Shown here in pieces: positions 22,404 through 23,606 of a DNA stretch of 23,606 bases. Under the pieces are notes generated by a model. That model ran no database searches. It saw nothing but the letters and a program-made list of their open reading frames with translations, and was not told the DNA's origin. The stretch covers positions 1 through 23,606 of the forward strand of contig JAQUBU010000005.1 in assembly GCA_028686565.1 (NCBI GenBank). Reading direction: 5' to 3'. Position numbers and translations under genes: made by a program. Numbering within the stretch: position 1 is the first letter of the stretch; each line of letters begins with the position of its first letter. This DNA is from Syntrophomonadaceae bacterium (GTDB taxonomy: Bacteria > Bacillota > Syntrophomonadia > Syntrophomonadales > Syntrophomonadaceae).

Positions 22404-23344
22404 GAAATACCTCCCAAAAGATCTTTAACATAACAGGCGTCATTTATAATATCAAATACTATTTCTTCAGCACTCTGCACTTTTTTTACCAGACCGCAGA
22501 TTTGCCCCGCAAGTACACTGCCCTCATCTACTCTGCCCTCAATAGCTGCGGCTGAATAACGCCCCCTGCCCAATTCCTCAAGTTCTTCCTTGCTGGTTCC
22601 CGTTTTTTCCAGCTTCAGATATTCCCGGGTAAACCTATTATGTATAGCTCGCACCGGATGGCCGGTAGTCTGACCACAGACTACGGTATCCCGGTCTTTG
22701 GCCTTAATTACCTTTTCACGATAGGCATCACAAACATTACATTCTTCAGCACAGATGAATCTGGTTCCTAATTGAACACCCTGGGCTCCAAGCGCTATAG
22801 CTGCCATAAACCCGCGTCCATCTGCTATACCTCCGGCTGCTATTACCGGTACTTCAATTGCATCTGCTACCATGGGAACCAGGCACATAGTAGTCATTTC
22901 CCCGATATGACCCCCAGATTCCGTACCTTCAGCAATAATCGCGTCTGCCCCCAAACGGCTCAACCGCCGCGCCAGAGCTACCGAAGCTACTACCGGGATT
23001 ACTTTAATCCCCGCTTGTTTAAGAGGTTCAATATAGGGTCCCGGATTTCCTCCTCCGGTTGTTACCACCGGAACTTGCTCCTCAATAATTAACTCTACAA
23101 GTTCATCAATATTGGGAGCAGCCAGCATCAAGTTAACTCCAAATGGCTTGCTGGTTAGCTGACGCACTATATCTATTTCAAGCTTGAGCCAATCCCTTTG
23201 TGCCCCCGAGGCTCCAATTACGCCAAGCCCTCCGGCCCGGGAGACCGCTGCTGCCAATCTGCCCCCGGCGATCCAGGCCATGGCTCCTTGAATCAGAGGA
23301 TATTCAATATTTAATAAATCACATAGTTTAGTTTTAAAATACAT
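22385..23344 (-). CDS. fabK: Enoyl-ACP reductase II (FabK, FMN-dependent)
   Basis: FabK carries out the last step of the elongation cycle. The 319-residue TIM-barrel protein belongs to the nitronate monooxygenase-like family and has IQGAMAWIAGGRLAAAVSRA, GVNLML, TTGGGNPGP, AEGTESGGHIGE and VIAAGGIADGRG followed by GAQGVQLGTRF, the FMN phosphate site. The position in the fab operon and the length support FabK rather than a nitronate enzyme. The ATG at 23344 gives this N-terminus, and an AAGGGA precedes it. It starts one base after the fabH stop. FabK is the triclosan-resistant type of reductase, and no fabI is seen here. Confidence 0.94.
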   Translation of the reverse strand: MYFKTKLCDLLNIEYPLIQGAMAWIAGGRLAAAVSRAGGLGVIGASGAQRDWLKLEIDIVRQLTSKPFGVNLMLAAPNIDELVELIIEEQVPVVTTGGGNPGPYIEPLKQAGIKVIPVVASVALARRLSRLGADAIIAEGTESGGHIGEMTTMCLVPMVADAIEVPVIAAGGIADGRGFMAAIALGAQGVQLGTRFICAEECNVCDAYREKVIKAKDRDTVVCGQTTGHPVRAIHNRFTREYLKLEKTGTSKEELEELGRGRYSAAAIEGRVDEGSVLAGQICGLVKKVQSAEEIVFDIINDACYVKDLLGGISCQSQD

Positions 23345-23345
23345 T

Positions 23346-23606
23346 CTAATCCCTTCCCCAGCGTAATAACACACCGCCATAAGTCAAGCCGGCACCAAAA
23401 GCCACCATCAACACTAAATCGCCTGTTTTCAGGCGTCCTTCCTGGTCAGCCATTGACAAACCAACTGGTATGCAAGCCGCAGACATGTTTCCAAACTCGT
23501 GGACATTTATCAAGGTTTTTTCCGCTGGTATATTCATTCGTTTCATAGCCGTTTTGATTATCCTTATATTAGCCTGGTGAGGTATTAACAAGTCCACATC
23601 CTTATA
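23346..23606 (-). CDS. fabH: 3-oxoacyl-ACP synthase III (FabH), C-terminal part
   Basis: Only the last 86 residues are in the window, the gene running off the right edge. They hold DLLIPHQANIRII with the catalytic His and VHEFGNMSAACIPVGL with the catalytic Asn of the FabH Cys-His-Asn triad. Met replaces the more usual Thr after Asn. The C-terminus FGAGLTYGGVLLRW is typical. FabH starts fatty-acid synthesis by condensing acetyl-CoA with malonyl-ACP. It is upstream of fabK in the same operon. Confidence 0.95.
   Translation of the reverse strand, partial: YKDVDLLIPHQANIRIIKTAMKRMNIPAEKTLINVHEFGNMSAACIPVGLSMADQEGRLKTGDLVLMVAFGAGLTYGGVLLRWGRD

Overview
The window looks like chromosomal DNA from a low-to-moderate GC, spore-forming Clostridia-type Firmicute. 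Three things suggest this: strong AAAGGAGG-type ribosome binding sites with frequent TTG and GTG starts, a FabK-type enoyl-ACP reductase, and a GerMN-domain lipoprotein. The gene set would fit Syntrophomonas or a relative, but that is an impression and not something I could test. No tRNA, rRNA, CRISPR array or intact mobile element was found.

Region 1 (1-3540, minus strand) is a purine biosynthesis operon, purE-purB-purC-purS, running off the left edge. It begins with a sigma-A promoter and a ykkC-family leader whose sequence fits the PRPP (subtype 2b) riboswitch and ends in a terminator. Between riboswitch and purE lies a tandem ~109-bp duplication.

Region 2 (3541-5830) has a lipase-like alpha/beta hydrolase and an unannotated 57-codon gene with an excellent Shine-Dalgarno. 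It is packed with copies of a ~135-bp structured intergenic repeat. Further copies lie between purE and purB and upstream of hpt. The repeat's outer stem varies in a compensatory way between copies.

Region 3 (5828-9900) has a GerMN lipoprotein on the plus strand, followed by a minus-strand operon of a LysN-like aminotransferase, a GNAT acetyltransferase and a MocR-type regulator, plus a possible 25-residue peptide at its end.

Region 4 (9983-11906, plus strand) has an unidentified reading-frame fragment, a DUF815 AAA ATPase and a decayed mazF toxin gene.

Region 5 (11956-14133, minus) is an hpt-guaA purine salvage/GMP operon. Region 6 (14358-16857) has a membrane-anchored protein of unknown function and a divergent glnA whose C-terminus resembles the adenylylatable type of glutamine synthetase. 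glnA ends at a 62-bp near-perfect hairpin shared with the convergent fatty acid operon.

Region 7 (16872-23606, minus) is a fatty-acid synthesis operon transcribed fabH-fabK-fabD-fabG-acpP-fabF-fabZ-accD-accA, with overlapping or closely abutting genes and no accB or accC. Together the purine, glutamine and lipid operons are housekeeping. The novelty lies mainly in the intergenic DNA: the riboswitch leader, the repeat family, the small genes and the toxin relic.
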